Source: Acidimicrobiales bacterium
GTDB taxonomy: Bacteria; Actinomycetota; Acidimicrobiia; Acidimicrobiales; SZUA-35
Assembly: GCA_028285495.1 (NCBI GenBank)
Contig: JANQPB010000041.1
Location: 1 to 50,691, forward strand
DNA length: 50,691 bases
Reading direction: 5' to 3'
Shown here: positions 49,990-50,691 of the stretch, piece after piece
Layout of the letters: every line of letters starts with the position of its first letter
Numbering within the stretch: position 1 is the stretch's first letter
The notes under the pieces: generated by a model
What the model was told of the DNA's origin: nothing
What the model saw: only the letters and a program-made list of their open reading frames with translations
Database searches by the model: none
Program-made: the position numbers and the translations under genes

Positions 49990-50691
49990 ATGGCCAAGGA
50001 GAAGTTCGAGCGCAACAAGCCGCACGTCAATGTCGGCACCATGGGCCACATCGACCACGGGAAGACCACCCTCACCGCCGCCATCACCAAGGTGCTGTCG
50101 GAGCGGGTCGACGGGTCGAACGCCACGGCGTTCGAGGACATCGACAAGGCTCCCGAGGAGCGGGAGCGTGGCATCACGATCAACGTGGCCCACGTCGAGT
50201 ACGAGACCGAGAACCGGCACTACGCCCACGTCGACATGCCGGGCCACGCCGACTACATCAAGAACATGATCACCGGCGCGGCCCAGGTCGACGGGGCGAT
50301 CCTGGTCGTCAGCGCGGCCGATGGCCCGATGCCCCAGACCCGCGAGCACGTCTTGCTGGCCCGCCAGGTCGGCGTGCCGGCGATCGTGGTCGCCCTCAAC
50401 AAGGCCGACATGGTCGACGACGAGGAGCTCCTCGAGCTGGTCGAGATGGAGGCCCGCGAGCTCCTGACCGAGTACGAGTTCCCCGGCGACGATTGCCCGG
50501 TCGTCCACGTGTCGGCCCTCAAGGCCCTCGAGGGCGACAGCGACGCCGGCGACAAGATCATGGAGCTCATGGCCGCCGTCGACGAGTACATCCCCGAGCC
50601 CGAGCGTGATCTCGACAAGCCGTTCCTGATGCCGATCGAGGACGTGTTCTCGATCACCGGCCGTGGCACCGTCGTCACCGGCAAGGTCGAG
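49990..50691 (+). CDS. tuf: Elongation factor Tu (3' end missing)
   Basis: The first 234 codons of EF-Tu, cut by the window end. G1 is GHIDHGKTTLTAAI, the switch I region ERERGITINVAH, G3 VDMPGHADYIKNM, G4 LNKADMVDDEE and the G5 SALKALEG. It brings aminoacyl-tRNA to the ribosome. The G3 motif has Met where E. coli has Cys and mycobacteria Ala (VD-C/A-PGH), next to the catalytic His loop. Its start at 49990 has AAAGGA 11 nt upstream. Confidence 0.98.
   Translation, partial: MAKEKFERNKPHVNVGTMGHIDHGKTTLTAAITKVLSERVDGSNATAFEDIDKAPEERERGITINVAHVEYETENRHYAHVDMPGHADYIKNMITGAAQVDGAILVVSAADGPMPQTREHVLLARQVGVPAIVVALNKADMVDDEELLELVEMEARELLTEYEFPGDDCPVVHVSALKALEGDSDAGDKIMELMAAVDEYIPEPERDLDKPFLMPIEDVFSITGRGTVVTGKVE

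Overview
The window is GC-rich bacterial chromosome (about 70% by eye), with GTG and TTG starts, strongly GC-biased third codon positions and actinobacterial-type RpoB, RpoC, EF-G and EF-Tu. The gene content (form II-type cox hydroxylase, DUF1996 protein, TCS-linked FtsX transporter, NrtR-type regulator) and the many starts lying 6-10 nt after a TANNNT -10 box suggest a free-living actinobacterium, possibly class Acidimicrobiia. The phylum call is firm; the class is inference.

Layout. Bases 3-1298 hold the 3' part of a GH36 alpha-galactosidase-like gene. Two promoter-like sites then precede rpoB and rpoC (1527-9185), which end in a strong hairpin. Bases 9244-10500 form an apparently non-coding island of degenerate tandem repeats, built around a 17-bp core that points left in the left half and right in the right half. 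About 36 kb of mixed genes follow. In order these are: a GT4 glycosyltransferase; a convergent membrane-anchored DUF1996 protein; a DsbB-like and a thioredoxin-like pair; a coxS-coxL-coxM molybdenum hydroxylase operon (form II-type); and a six-gene, tightly overlapping glycan-type operon. The operon encodes a sulfotransferase, an Alg14/PssD-like protein, an Alg13/PssE-like protein, a radical SAM enzyme, a methyltransferase and an epimerase-aminotransferase fusion. It is followed by a convergent second radical SAM gene and a divergent gene with a weak phosphodiester-glycosidase-like C-terminus.

From 27351 onward there is a MerR regulator divergent from an alpha/beta hydrolase across a MerR-type operator, an SMP-30 lactonase-like gene, an ABC ATPase with an FtsX permease fused to a beta-lactamase-like serine hydrolase and its two-component system, then MoxR, CoxE-like and CPBP protease genes, and a crotonase-family gene. 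Next is a compact locus in which an NrtR-type degenerate-Nudix regulator is divergent from a vWA protein that overlaps a divergent PurA-like (adenylosuccinate synthetase fold) gene, around an AT-rich operator candidate. A secreted sulfatase with a MopE-like metal-binding insert follows. The window closes with the str operon rpsL-rpsG-fusA-tuf, with tuf cut by the window edge.

The best candidates for something undescribed are the NrtR/vWA/PurA-like locus (41202-44221), the bidirectional repeat island after rpoC (9244-10500), the radical SAM/Alg13-14/fusion operon (19060-26336) and the FtsX-serine hydrolase fusion (30942-35273). All functions are read from motifs and neighbourhood only; no database search was possible.
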